DNA of 64,000 nucleotides from JAJEEA01 sp965116765 (lineage in GTDB: Bacteria; Acidobacteriota; Vicinamibacteria; Vicinamibacterales; UBA8438): the NCBI GenBank assembly GCA_965116765.1, contig OZ220718.1, forward strand, positions 2,790,001 to 2,854,000, read 5' to 3'. Under the pieces are notes generated by a model, which saw only the letters and a program-made list of their open reading frames with translations, searched no databases and had not been told where the DNA came from. Positions 1 to 9,260 of this stretch are shown here, in pieces (positions within the stretch are counted from its first letter, which is position 1; each line of letters begins with the position of its first letter). Both the position numbers and the translations under genes were made by a program.

Positions 1-12
1 CGAATACGTCAG

Positions 13-2442
13 GTGTGCCTCGCGGTGCTGCTCGCGGGAACGGTGCCGGTCGGCGCCGCCGCGCAGTCGTTCGAGGCGGACGTGGCACCGCTCGTCGAGA
101 CGTCGTGCCTGACGTGCCACGGCCCGCGGACCGCGACCCCGCTCGACATCTCCGGCCTGGGCCGCGACCTGAGCGACCGGGCCACGTTCCGCGCGTGGGA
201 GCGCATCCACGACCGGGTCGCGCGGGGCGAGATGCCGCCCCGCGGCGTCCGGCGGCCGGACCCGGCGGTGGTCGAGACCGCGCTGGGGTCGCTGAAGCGG
301 GCGCTCGTCGAGGCGAACCTCGCGGCGCGGAACGGTCCCCGCACCCCGTTGCGGCGGCTCACGCGGCTGGAGTACGCCCACACCATCCAGGACCTGCTGG
401 GGGTCGACGAGGCGGTCGGCCTCGATCTGTCGCAGACCCTGCCGGCCGAGGCCGACTCGGGCGGGTTCGACACGGTGGCGGCCAACCAGAGCATGTCGCC
501 GCTGCACGTGCGGTCGTACCTCGCGGCGGCCGACCTCGCCCTCGACGCCGCGATCCGGACGGGGCCGCGCCCCGAGCCGGTCCGGCGCAAGATCGAGTAC
601 GTGGACTCGCAGTACCTGCCGGTCATCGAGAACGCGCGGGCCCTGGGCCTCGGCATCGTCAAGAAGCTCGACGACGCGTTCGCGGCGTTCTTCGACTTCG
701 GCTCGACCTACACCTTCCACAGCGCCACCGAGGGCTACCTGACGGCGGCGCCGGGCCGCTACCGCGTCACCGTCGACGCCTATCCCTACCAGGCGGACAC
801 GCCGGTGACGGTCATGGTGTACCGCGGGAAGATGGCGGGGGTGGCGGCGTCGCTCGACGAGCTGATCGGCACCTTCGACCTGACGGGCCCGCGGACGTTG
901 GAGCTGACCCCGTACATGCGTCCCGGCGACCTGATCGGCCTCTCGGTGGCCGACCTCGACGGGCCGCCCGAGGGTGCGCCCCTCCTGGAGCCCGGCGACC
1001 CCTCGAAGGGCTACGGCGGCATGAAGGACTACCCGGGCGAGGGCATCGCGTTCCGGTCGCTGAGCTTCGACGGGCCGCTCCTCGACGGCGACGCGTGGCC
1101 GCCGGCGAGCACCCGCGAGCTGCTGGCCGGGGTCGAGTTCGACGAGTGGGGCGAGATTCGCCTCACGAAGGACCCCTACGAGCACGTCGTCGACGTCGTG
1201 GCCGGCTTCGCGCCGCGCGCGTTCCGCCGGCCCCTCGAGGAGGGCGAGCTCGAGGCCTACGCCAGCCTCGCCGAGCCCCTGCTCGCCGAGGGGCGGCCGT
1301 TCCTCGAGGCGGTCCGGGTGCCGTTGCGGGCGATTCTCAGCGCGCCGGCGTTCCTCTACCAGATGGGCGACGCGGGCGCTCTCGACGACTTCGCGCTGGC
1401 GTCGCGGCTGTCCTACTTCCTGTGGCGCAGCATGCCCGACGAGCGGCTCTTCGACGCGGCGCGCGCGGGCCGGCTCTCCGACCCCGCGGTCCTCGCCGGG
1501 CACGTCGACCGGATGCTCGACGACGCGAAGGCCGAGCGCTTCCTGGAGGACTTCGCGGGACAGGCGTTCCGCCTCTACGAGCTGCGGGCGACCACCCCCG
1601 ACGCCGGGCTCTACCCCGAGTGGGACGACCGGCTGGGGCAGGCGCTGGCCCGCGAGACCGAGCTCTTCCTGGGCGAGCTGGTCGACGAGAACCACGGGGT
1701 CGACCGCCTGATCGCGGCCGACTTCACCTTCGTGAACCGGCGGCTCGCCGAGCACTACGGCCTGACGGGCGTCGCGGGCCAGCAGATGCGCCGGGTGGAC
1801 CTGCCCGAGGGCAGCCCCCGCGGCGGGCTGATGACGCACGCCAGCGTCCTCAAGGTGACCGCCAACGGCACCACCACGTCGCCGGTGCCGCGCGGCAACT
1901 TCGTGCTCGCGAACCTGCTGGGGCAGCCCCCGGCCCCGCCCCCGCCCGGCATCGAGGGGCTCGAGCCCGACACCCGGGGCACGACGACGATCCGCGAGCA
2001 GCTCACCGCGCACCGCGAGAACCCCGTCTGCGCGAGCTGCCACCGCGTCATCGACCCGCCGGGCTTCGCCCTCGAGTCGTTCGACCCCATCGGCGGCTTC
2101 CGCACGAGCTACCGGGCCTCGGGCGGCCAGGCGGAGTTCGGCGGCTTCACGGTGGACCTGCCGTTCCGCGAGGGCCCGCCGGTCGACCCGAGCGGGGTCA
2201 CCCCGGCCGGCGACGCCTTCGCGGGCATCGCCGACTACAAGGAGCTGATGTTGCGGAACGACCTCGAGCAGGTGGCCCGCCACCTCGCCTCGCAGCTCCT
2301 CGTCTACTCGACCGGGGCCGAGATCGAGTTCGCCGACCGCGACGCGGTAGAGACCGTCGTGGCCCGGACCGGCGACCGCGGATATCCCGTCAGGAGCATG
2401 ATTCACGAGGTCGTGCAGAGCGACCTCTTCAGGAGCCGATAG
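13..2442 (+). CDS. Secreted DUF1592/DUF1588 (planctomycete cytochrome C-type) protein, possibly 5'-partial
   Basis: Large exported protein of the multi-domain DUF1587-DUF1592-DUF1588-DUF1585 type found in Planctomycetes and Acidobacteria. A hydrophobic leader ends near AAAQ (residue 17). A heme-c-like CLTCH motif follows at about residues 32-36, and a second one (CASCHRVIDPPG) at about 673-684 is the hallmark of DUF1588. The first GTG is at 13, but the frame stays open to base 1, so the true start may lie outside the window. The stop is 2 nt from the next gene, a DUF1552 protein, and this pairing is typical of the family. The function is not established; the CxxCH motifs suggest heme binding and electron transfer, possibly coupled to substrate breakdown outside the cytoplasm. 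Confidence 0.85.
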   Translation: MCLAVLLAGTVPVGAAAQSFEADVAPLVETSCLTCHGPRTATPLDISGLGRDLSDRATFRAWERIHDRVARGEMPPRGVRRPDPAVVETALGSLKRALVEANLAARNGPRTPLRRLTRLEYAHTIQDLLGVDEAVGLDLSQTLPAEADSGGFDTVAANQSMSPLHVRSYLAAADLALDAAIRTGPRPEPVRRKIEYVDSQYLPVIENARALGLGIVKKLDDAFAAFFDFGSTYTFHSATEGYLTAAPGRYRVTVDAYPYQADTPVTVMVYRGKMAGVAASLDELIGTFDLTGPRTLELTPYMRPGDLIGLSVADLDGPPEGAPLLEPGDPSKGYGGMKDYPGEGIAFRSLSFDGPLLDGDAWPPASTRELLAGVEFDEWGEIRLTKDPYEHVVDVVAGFAPRAFRRPLEEGELEAYASLAEPLLAEGRPFLEAVRVPLRAILSAPAFLYQMGDAGALDDFALASRLSYFLWRSMPDERLFDAARAGRLSDPAVLAGHVDRMLDDAKAERFLEDFAGQAFRLYELRATTPDAGLYPEWDDRLGQALARETELFLGELVDENHGVDRLIAADFTFVNRRLAEHYGLTGVAGQQMRRVDLPEGSPRGGLMTHASVLKVTANGTTTSPVPRGNFVLANLLGQPPAPPPPGIEGLEPDTRGTTTIREQLTAHRENPVCASCHRVIDPPGFALESFDPIGGFRTSYRASGGQAEFGGFTVDLPFREGPPVDPSGVTPAGDAFAGIADYKELMLRNDLEQVARHLASQLLVYSTGAEIEFADRDAVETVVARTGDRGYPVRSMIHEVVQSDLFRSR

Positions 2443-2444
2443 CC

Positions 2445-3716
2445 ATGACGTTGTCCCGCCCCCTCGACCGCCGCACGTTCCTGCGGGCCTCCGGCGTGGC
2501 CGTGGCCCTGCCCCTGCTCGAGTCGATGGCCCCGCCCCTGGCCCGCGCCGCCGCCGCGGCGAGCCCGAAGCGGCTGGTGACCGTCTGCAGCACGCTCGGG
2601 CTGTACTCTTCGTCGTGGTTCCCGAAGACGGCCGGCGCCGGCTACGAGGCGACCGAGTACCTGTCGCTGCTCGACGACCACCGGTCGCGCTACACGGTGT
2701 TCTCGGGCTTCTCGCACGAGGAGCAGAGCGGCCGCCAGCCCCACAACTCGGAGATCACGTGGCTGACGGCGGCGCGGCGCCCCGGGCTCGACGGGTTCCG
2801 CAACTCCGTCTCGCTCGACCAGGTCGCCGCGAACCACCTCGGCTACGTGACCCGGTTCCCGTCGGTGGTCCTGGGCACGCTGTCGGCGCAGAGCCAGTCG
2901 TTCACCACGAGCGGGGCGATGGTGCCGGCCGAGACGAGCCCGGCCGGGCTGTTCGGGAAGCTGTTCCTGCAGGGCACGCCCGAGGAGGTCGCGCGCGAGG
3001 CGCAGCGCCTGAACGACGGCGGCAGCATCCTCGACCGCCTGAAGTCGCAGGCGTCGGCCCTGCGCGGGCGGATCAGCGCCGCCGACGGCCGGAAGCTCGA
3101 CGCCTACTTCGACGCGGTGCGGGCGGCCGAGGAGGAGCTGACCGAGGTGCAGGCGTGGCTCGACCGGCCGAAGCCGGTGGTCGACGCGGAGCCGCCCACC
3201 GACATCCCGAACCCGGCGGACCTCATCGGCCGCATCCGCCTCATGCTGCGCATGATCCCGCTGATTCTCGAGACCGACTCGTCGCGGGTCGTCAGCCTGA
3301 TGATCCACGACCACGGGGTCGTGCCCCAGGTCCAGGGCGTGAGCGGCGACCAGCACAGCCTGTCGCACCACGGGCAGGACGAGGCGAAGATCGCTCAGCT
3401 CCGGAGGGTGGAGACCGAGATCGTCCAGGCCTTCCGCGGCCTCCTCGACGACCTCGCGGGCCGCGGCGCCGCCGACGGGTCGCTCCTGGACCACACCTCG
3501 GTGCTGTTCGGCAGCAACCTCGGCAACGCCAACGCCCACACCCCGGTCGACCTGCCGATTCTCGTCGCCGGCGGCGACTTCGCACACGGCAGGCACGTGG
3601 CGCACGAGGGCGAGCACAACGCGCCGTTGTGCAACCTCTACGTGACCCTGCTGCAGAAGATGGGGGTCGAGACGGACGCGTTCGGCCAGAGCACGGGCAC
3701 GCTGACCTGGTCGTAG
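2445..3716 (+). CDS. DUF1552 domain-containing secreted protein
   Basis: Protein of 423 aa. The N-terminus has a twin-arginine-like signal (RRTFLRASG) followed by a hydrophobic stretch and an Ala-rich cleavage region, so Tat export is likely. The body matches DUF1552, including the conserved stretch around LMIHDHGVVPQVQGVS and the C-terminal LCNLYVTLLQKMGV. The ATG lies 2 nt after the DUF1592 stop, so the two are almost certainly co-transcribed and translationally coupled. DUF1552 proteins belong to the alkaline-phosphatase/sulfatase-like (DUF1501-related) superfamily by general resemblance; no activity is demonstrated. The pair probably acts as a unit in the periplasm. Confidence 0.87.
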   Translation: MTLSRPLDRRTFLRASGVAVALPLLESMAPPLARAAAAASPKRLVTVCSTLGLYSSSWFPKTAGAGYEATEYLSLLDDHRSRYTVFSGFSHEEQSGRQPHNSEITWLTAARRPGLDGFRNSVSLDQVAANHLGYVTRFPSVVLGTLSAQSQSFTTSGAMVPAETSPAGLFGKLFLQGTPEEVAREAQRLNDGGSILDRLKSQASALRGRISAADGRKLDAYFDAVRAAEEELTEVQAWLDRPKPVVDAEPPTDIPNPADLIGRIRLMLRMIPLILETDSSRVVSLMIHDHGVVPQVQGVSGDQHSLSHHGQDEAKIAQLRRVETEIVQAFRGLLDDLAGRGAADGSLLDHTSVLFGSNLGNANAHTPVDLPILVAGGDFAHGRHVAHEGEHNAPLCNLYVTLLQKMGVETDAFGQSTGTLTWS

Positions 3717-3812
3717 GAGTCCGCGCCGCCTCCGCCCAGGAGGCGCCGACTCCCCGGACGGACGGTCGGGCCGGGCGCCAGGCGGAGGCGTGGCCGACGA
3801 TTGGCGGGCTGG
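3715..3812 (+). repeat. Dispersed palindromic element, copy 1 (diverged)
   Basis: Starts at the stop codon of the DUF1552 gene. The first arm pair is GGAGTCCGCGCC with GGCGCCGACTCC, giving a long hairpin. It ends in the element's typical tail (cgacgattggcgggctgg). Same architecture as the better-conserved copies at 41032 and 44288. Because it sits right after a stop codon it may also terminate transcription. Confidence 0.6.
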
Positions 3813-3935
3813 CTGCCGCTCGCGGCCAGAGCCGGAGGAACCGGGCTCGTCCTCTCGTCGGCGGAGGACGGTCCGGCTCGAACCCCGACCGAGATTTTCG
3901 CATCCGGGGGAGTCCTCCACTCGACGGAGAGAAGA

Positions 3936-4742
3936 GTGTTGCTGGCGTATTTCGTCGCTGGGCTCACCGCGACCGTACTGGTCACCGCCGTTGGGTGGTT
4001 CTGGAAGCAGTGCTTCGAGAGCGAGAGCTCGGCTGAACCTCAGTCGACCGACGACGCCACCCCGGCGACGCCGGATTCGACCGACGACGCCACCCCGGCG
4101 GCGCCGGATTCGACCGACGACGCCACCCCGCTGGCGCCGGATTCGACCCTCGACGGCGCGCCGACGACGCCGGAATCCGACCCCACGCCGCCAGCCCCCG
4201 ATTCGCCCCCCGTCGGCGCGGCGCCGGCTTCGGGGAAGACCGACGTCAGCGCGGCGCCGCCGGGCGTGCGCTGGAGCTGGCGCACCCACCGTCAATCCGG
4301 GCTTGAGTTCCTGCGCGTCACCGTCACGAACCCGGGGCCAAACCCGCTGACGGTGACCGGCATAGGGCTCAGAACGAGCGACGAGGTCGCCCGCCACGCC
4401 GACCCGCCCCCCGATCTGCTGGGCGCGTCGGAACAGGCCGTCGAGTTGTTCGGACAGGATTCCGGAGCCGCTCCGCTGCCGCGCACCCTGGAGCCGGATG
4501 GCAGTGTCGATGCCTACTTCCCGTGCCGCGACGTCGCGGACTGGCTCTACGAAGTCGCGGAGAGCCACAACCTCGATCGCAACGAGTGCCATCTGACCCC
4601 CGAGTGCATCGACAGTACGGGGGGCATCCATCCTGCGAGACGGAAGGTCGACTACGAGCGGTGGTTGAGGCACGGCCACGGACCGTCGCTGCGGGAGCAC
4701 GCGGATGGGCAGGACCCGCCAGCGGATGGCGACGATGCGTGA
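3936..4742 (+). CDS. Membrane-anchored protein with Pro/Thr/Asp repeat linker
   Basis: Unrecognised protein. I start it at GTG 3936 because GGAGAG lies about 5 nt upstream and the product then opens directly with a membrane segment (LLAYFVAGLTATVLVTAVGWFW). A longer start at 3801 is open but would add an unlikely N-terminus. After the membrane segment comes an 11-residue repeat (STDDATPATPD and variants) in three full copies and a fading fourth, encoded by a 33-bp tandem repeat at 4044-4142. The C-terminal ~150 residues look folded (WSWRTHRQSGLEFLRVTVTN, possibly beta-sandwich). Likely a membrane-tethered extracytoplasmic or cytoplasmic domain on a flexible stalk; function unknown. Confidence 0.65.
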   Translation: MLLAYFVAGLTATVLVTAVGWFWKQCFESESSAEPQSTDDATPATPDSTDDATPAAPDSTDDATPLAPDSTLDGAPTTPESDPTPPAPDSPPVGAAPASGKTDVSAAPPGVRWSWRTHRQSGLEFLRVTVTNPGPNPLTVTGIGLRTSDEVARHADPPPDLLGASEQAVELFGQDSGAAPLPRTLEPDGSVDAYFPCRDVADWLYEVAESHNLDRNECHLTPECIDSTGGIHPARRKVDYERWLRHGHGPSLREHADGQDPPADGDDA

Positions 4743-4812
4743 CGAGCTCCGAGATCCGCGGGATGCCGGCGCATCTCCGCACGGTGAGTGACGCGAAGAG
4801 GAGCAGAGCGAC

Positions 4813-6531
4813 ATGAGCCCGAGGACTTGGCGCGGAATGACACGAGCGTGGATTGGCGCGATGGCGTTCGCGATCGCCGTCGTTTCCATCGGCGCACCCG
4901 CGGCGGCCCAGGACCGCGACTTCGAGCCGGTCACCGACGCCATGCTCGCCGACCCCGACCCCGCCGACTGGCTGCACTGGCGGCGCACCCTCGACGGCTG
5001 GGGCTACAGCCCCCTCGACCAGATCGACCGGGACAACGTGCACCAGCTCGGGCTGGCGTGGTCGTGGACGATGGCGCCCGGCATCGCCCAGGCGACGCCC
5101 CTCGTCTACGACGGGGTCATGTACCTCCCGAGCCCCCTCAACGTGGTGCAGGCCCTCGACGCGGTCACCGGCGACCCCGTCTGGGAGTACCGCAAGTCGT
5201 TCGAGAGCTCGCCCGACGACTCGTTCCGGGCCCGCACGCGGTCGATCGCCATCTACGACGACAAGATCTACCTGAACACGAACGATGCCCACATCGTCGC
5301 CCTCGACGCCCGCACCGGCGAGGTGGTGTGGGACCACACCGTCGCCGACACCCGGCTCGGCTACCGCTACACGAGCGGGCCCATCGTCGTCGACGGGCGG
5401 ATCATCGCGGGCATGACCGGCTGCGAGCGCTACAAGGACGGCACCTGCTTCATCTCGGCCCACGACGCGCAGACCGGGGCCGAGCTGTGGCGCACGTCGA
5501 CCATCGCCCAGCCCGGCGACCCCGGCGGCGACACCTGGGGCGACCTGCCGGCGACGTTCCGGGCCGGCGGCGACGCGTGGATTCCCGGCAGCTACGACCC
5601 CGCTACCGGCCTCACCTACTGGTCGACCTCGCAGGCCAAGCCCTGGGCGCGGCTCTCGCGCGGCACCGAGGGGGACGCCCTCTACACCAACAGCGCCCTC
5701 GCCCTCGACCCCGCGACCGGGCGCCTCGAGTGGTACTACCAGTTCGTGCCGGGCGAGACCCACGACCTCGACGACGTGTTCGAGAGCGTCCTCATCGATC
5801 ACCGGGGGCGGCAGTCGCTGTTCAAGATGGGCAAGCTGGGCATCCTGTGGGAGCTCGACCGGGCCACCGGCGGGTTCGTCGCCGCCCACGACCTCGGCTA
5901 CCAGACCCTGGTCGACGTCGACCCCGAGACCGGACGGGCCACCTACCGGCCGGGCACCATCCCCGAGCCGGGCCAGGAGCTCGAGTTCTGCCCCGACTTC
6001 CAGGGCATCCGCAACTGGCGGGCGTCGGCCTACCACCCCGGCACCGGGATGCTCTACATCCCCATTCACCCGACCTGCGTCCGGGGCACCTTCAGCGAGG
6101 TGGCGCGCGAGCCGCACCCGACCGGCGACCTCTACTACTACGGCAACCCGCGGTGGACGGGGTGGCAGTCGGCGGGGCGGCTTCCCCACCCGAAGAGCCC
6201 CGACCACGACGGCCACCTCGTGGCCATGGACATCGAGACCGGCGAGGTGCGCTGGCGCCACTCGACCCGGCTGCGCTCGCTCGCCGCCGCCCTCACCACC
6301 GCCGGCGGGCTCGTGGTGACCGCCGACGGCGACCGCTACCTCTACATCATGGACGCCGATACCGGCGACGTGCTGTTCCGCACCCGCTTCCCGTCGCCGC
6401 CGCAGGGCTTCCCCATCACCTACGCGGTCGACGGCCGCCAGTACCTGGCCGTCCCCGTCGGCGGGGGACGGGTGCCGGGAGCGACGAACACGCTGTACGT
6501 CTTCGCCCTGCCGGAGCCGGCTGCGCGATAG
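4813..6531 (+). CDS. PQQ-binding-like beta-propeller dehydrogenase, secreted
   Basis: Protein of 572 aa with a signal peptide (cleavage near AAAQD, residue 33) followed by an eight-bladed propeller like quinoprotein alcohol/glucose dehydrogenases. Repeated blade-end motifs are visible, such as ALDAVTGDPVWEY, ALDARTGEVVWDH, ALDPATGRLEWYY and AMDIETGEVRWRH. The WGYSPLDQI segment near residue 56 matches the usual WPSYGGD-like start of family members. There is no C-terminal cytochrome c domain, so electrons would have to go to a separate carrier. Substrate cannot be read from sequence. Stands alone in its transcription unit; the ATG at 4813 is the first in frame before the signal sequence. Confidence 0.85.
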   Translation: MSPRTWRGMTRAWIGAMAFAIAVVSIGAPAAAQDRDFEPVTDAMLADPDPADWLHWRRTLDGWGYSPLDQIDRDNVHQLGLAWSWTMAPGIAQATPLVYDGVMYLPSPLNVVQALDAVTGDPVWEYRKSFESSPDDSFRARTRSIAIYDDKIYLNTNDAHIVALDARTGEVVWDHTVADTRLGYRYTSGPIVVDGRIIAGMTGCERYKDGTCFISAHDAQTGAELWRTSTIAQPGDPGGDTWGDLPATFRAGGDAWIPGSYDPATGLTYWSTSQAKPWARLSRGTEGDALYTNSALALDPATGRLEWYYQFVPGETHDLDDVFESVLIDHRGRQSLFKMGKLGILWELDRATGGFVAAHDLGYQTLVDVDPETGRATYRPGTIPEPGQELEFCPDFQGIRNWRASAYHPGTGMLYIPIHPTCVRGTFSEVAREPHPTGDLYYYGNPRWTGWQSAGRLPHPKSPDHDGHLVAMDIETGEVRWRHSTRLRSLAAALTTAGGLVVTADGDRYLYIMDADTGDVLFRTRFPSPPQGFPITYAVDGRQYLAVPVGGGRVPGATNTLYVFALPEPAAR

Positions 6532-6613
6532 CCCCCGGGGGCGTCGCGGGATGGCGCCGCCGTCGCAACCGCCCCGCGCAGAGGCGCCGCAGCAGGCGCC
6601 AGCGAACTCCCAA

Positions 6614-6632
6614 CGCGACCGTATTGGTCGCG
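6614..6632. terminator. Bidirectional stem-loop between convergent genes
   Basis: Perfect 7-bp stem CGCGACC/GGTCGCG around loop GTATT, lying in the 104-bp gap between the convergent PQQ protein and quinone oxidoreductase genes. No clear U-tract, as is common in GC-rich genomes. Confidence 0.5.
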
Positions 6633-6635
6633 CCG

Positions 6636-7616
6636 TCAGGTCGTCAGGACGATCTTGCCGACCACCTCGCGGCGGGCGAGCAGGCCGAGGGCCTCGGGCG
6701 CCCGCTCGAGGGGGAGGGTGCGCGACACCAGCGGCCTCAGGCGGCCCGCCTCGAACCACGCGAAGAGCCGGTCGAAGTTGGCGCGGTTCGCCTCGGGGTC
6801 CCGCCGCACGAAGGCGCCCCAGAACACCCCGACGATCTGGCACCCCTTGAGGAGCACGAGGTTGGCGCGCACGCCGGGGATGGCGCCGCCCGCGAAGCCC
6901 ACCACGAGGAGCCGGCCCTCCCAGTTGATGCAGCGCAGCGACTGCTCGAAGACCTCGCCGCCGACAGGGTCGTAGATGACGTCGGCGCCGGCGCCCCCGG
7001 TCAGGGCCTTCACGCGGTCCTTCCAAGCGGGGTCGGTCCGGTAGTTGACGACGTCGGCCACCCCGTAGCGCTCGGCGACGGCGCGCAGCTTGTCGTCGCT
7101 GCCGCCCGACGCGATGACGCGGGCGCCGAGGCAGCCGCCGATCTCGACGGCGGCGGTGCCCACCCCGCCCGACGCCCCGTGCACGAGCAGCGTCTCCCCC
7201 GCGCGCAGCCGGCCCCGCTGCACGAGGGCGTGATAGCTGGTGCCGTAGGTCATGGGGAAGCCGGCCCCGATCTCGAAGGACATGCCGGCGGGCAGGCCGA
7301 GGCAGCGCGCCTCGGGCACCACCACCTCCTCCGCGTAACCGTTCCAGCGCGTCATCCCGATGACCCGGTCGCCGGGCGCGAACCGCGTCACCGAGGCCCC
7401 GACCTCGACCACCTCGCCCGCGACCTCCGCCCCCGGCGCGAACGGCATGTCCGGCTTGAACTGGTACTTGCCCTCGATGATCAACAGGTCGGGGAAGTTG
7501 ACCCCGGCCGCCCGGACGCGGATGCGCACCCCGCCGTCGTCGAGCGCGGGCGGGTCGATCTCCTCCCACACGAGGCTCTCCGGCGGGCCGTACGCCTTGC
7601 ACAGCATCGCTCTCAT
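6636..7616 (-). CDS. NADPH:quinone oxidoreductase family protein (MDR superfamily)
   Basis: Cytoplasmic 326-aa zinc-independent medium-chain reductase. The N-terminal GroES-like part contains AAGVNFPDLLIIEGKYQ and PFAPGAEVAGEV; the Rossmann part has GASGGVGTAAVEIG at about residue 140, the nucleotide-binding glycine motif. Members reduce quinones or alpha,beta-unsaturated carbonyls with NADPH. The catalytic zinc ligands of true alcohol dehydrogenases are absent, and the closest type is the quinone reductase/acryloyl-CoA reductase-like group. Monocistronic and convergent with the gene on its left. Confidence 0.9.
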   Translation of the reverse strand: MRAMLCKAYGPPESLVWEEIDPPALDDGGVRIRVRAAGVNFPDLLIIEGKYQFKPDMPFAPGAEVAGEVVEVGASVTRFAPGDRVIGMTRWNGYAEEVVVPEARCLGLPAGMSFEIGAGFPMTYGTSYHALVQRGRLRAGETLLVHGASGGVGTAAVEIGGCLGARVIASGGSDDKLRAVAERYGVADVVNYRTDPAWKDRVKALTGGAGADVIYDPVGGEVFEQSLRCINWEGRLLVVGFAGGAIPGVRANLVLLKGCQIVGVFWGAFVRRDPEANRANFDRLFAWFEAGRLRPLVSRTLPLERAPEALGLLARREVVGKIVLTT

Positions 7617-7663
7617 GGCGGGGGATTGTAGAACACGCAGAGCTGCCGTCTCAGACCGCGGGA

Positions 7664-7924
7664 TTACCGGTACACGTCGCGGCGGTGGCCGATCTTGAGG
7701 ACGAGGATGGTGAGGGTCGGCGCGGCGACGCTGTACAGCACGCGGTAGGGTCCGATGCGGATGCGGAAGACGTCGTCGTACCCGGTCAGCCTGCGGCTTC
7801 CTCTCGGAACCGGGTCGTCCGCCAGCGCTCGAACTGCTCGAACGACACGGTCCCTTGCCACGGACGGCAGCTTCCTCAGTTGACGCTCGGCCATCCGCGA
7901 GACGCGAATCTCAAACCTGCCCAT
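7664..7924 (-). CDS. RelE/ParE family toxin
   Basis: Small basic 86-aa protein with the RelE/ParE fold signature: RMAERQLRKLP near the N-terminus, RRLTGYDDVFRIRIGPYRVLYSV in the middle and the C-terminal KIGHRRDVYR. The Arg/His/Tyr residues at the end match the catalytic set of mRNA-cleaving RelE relatives. Its start lies inside the preceding antitoxin gene with a 14-nt overlap, the standard antitoxin-first arrangement. As a toxin it would cleave mRNA at the ribosome when freed from its partner. Confidence 0.88.
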   Translation of the reverse strand: MGRFEIRVSRMAERQLRKLPSVARDRVVRAVRALADDPVPRGSRRLTGYDDVFRIRIGPYRVLYSVAAPTLTILVLKIGHRRDVYR

Positions 7925-8135
7925 CGCGCGCCAGCTCGGCGAGCACCTCCTCGAGCGGCCGGGTCGGCTCGTGACGGATGCGCTTCAGGTCTTCGATGTC
8001 CTCCAGCTCTTCCAGCCGGTCGACTATGGCTTCCTGGATGAAGTGATTCTTGACGACGCCATGCGTCCGACAGTACGTGTCGAGCGCATCCTTGATGGCG
8101 CGGTCGATGCGGGCACTCACCTGCACGGTCGGCAT
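7911..8135 (-). CDS. Ribbon-helix-helix antitoxin partner of RelE-type toxin
   Basis: 74-aa protein starting MPTVQVSARIDRAIKD, with a ribbon-helix-helix DNA-binding N-terminus and an acidic C-terminal tail (LEELEDIEDLKR, EEVLAELARDG) that would wrap the toxin. I chose the ATG at 8135 rather than the longer frame from 8168 because GAGGAG lies just upstream. Overlaps the toxin start by 14 nt. Direct CTATC repeats at 8172 and 8182 are plausible operators for autoregulation. Confidence 0.85.
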   Translation of the reverse strand: MPTVQVSARIDRAIKDALDTYCRTHGVVKNHFIQEAIVDRLEELEDIEDLKRIRHEPTRPLEEVLAELARDGQV

Positions 8136-8291
8136 GACGTCTCCTCGACTGATCGCAAGTGCTAGCAACAGCTATCGAACTCTATCACGTCACCACGCCG
8201 ATATGCGCGTGGGCCGGCCCGGCCACGCTGGCCGGCACGACGGACGCTGGTGGGCGAACGGCGGAACCGAGGCCCGCGAGATGACCCTGCC

Positions 8292-8377
8292 CCAGGAGTC
8301 TGCGCCGCAGAACGTCGCGGACCCCCGCAGCGTTGGCTGGCGACCGGCGGAGCCGGAGGCGACGATGGACGGGCCAG
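8292..8377 (+). repeat. Dispersed palindromic element, copy 2 (diverged)
   Basis: Begins ccaggagtctgcgccgcag and ends in the characteristic gccggaggcgacgatgg block. The right arm of the first hairpin is eroded. Lies just upstream of the ABC ATPase promoter. Confidence 0.6.
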
Positions 8378-8383
8378 TTGCGG

Positions 8384-8389
8384 TAAGCT
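8384..8389 (+). promoter_or_regulatory. -10-like box TAAGCT, leaderless spacing
   Basis: TAAGCT ends 6 nt before the second ATG (8396) of the ABC ATPase gene, which would put the transcription start at or next to that ATG. No good -35 and no Shine-Dalgarno are visible. Confidence 0.35.
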
Positions 8390-8392
8390 CCC

Positions 8393-9073
<681 letters not shown>

Positions 9074-9260
9074 CGGGGACCGGATCGACCGTGCAAGGAT
9101 GGGTCCAGGCGCAGCGGCAGAGGCGGCGCCCGCGGGCGTCAGCGAGCGCGAATCCCGCGCGACGGAACCGGACGCACGACTCGGCCGTCTCACGGTGCGA
9201 CTCCCGCAGAGCACCGAGGCCCGGGCGGAAGCCGCGGCCGAATCACGAGGACTTGCAGAG

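Noticed and set aside
9099..9260. Longer N-terminus of the VWA protein
   Set aside because: A complete signal peptide starts at ATG 9261; an N-terminal extension would block export. Kept only as a possible gene remnant.
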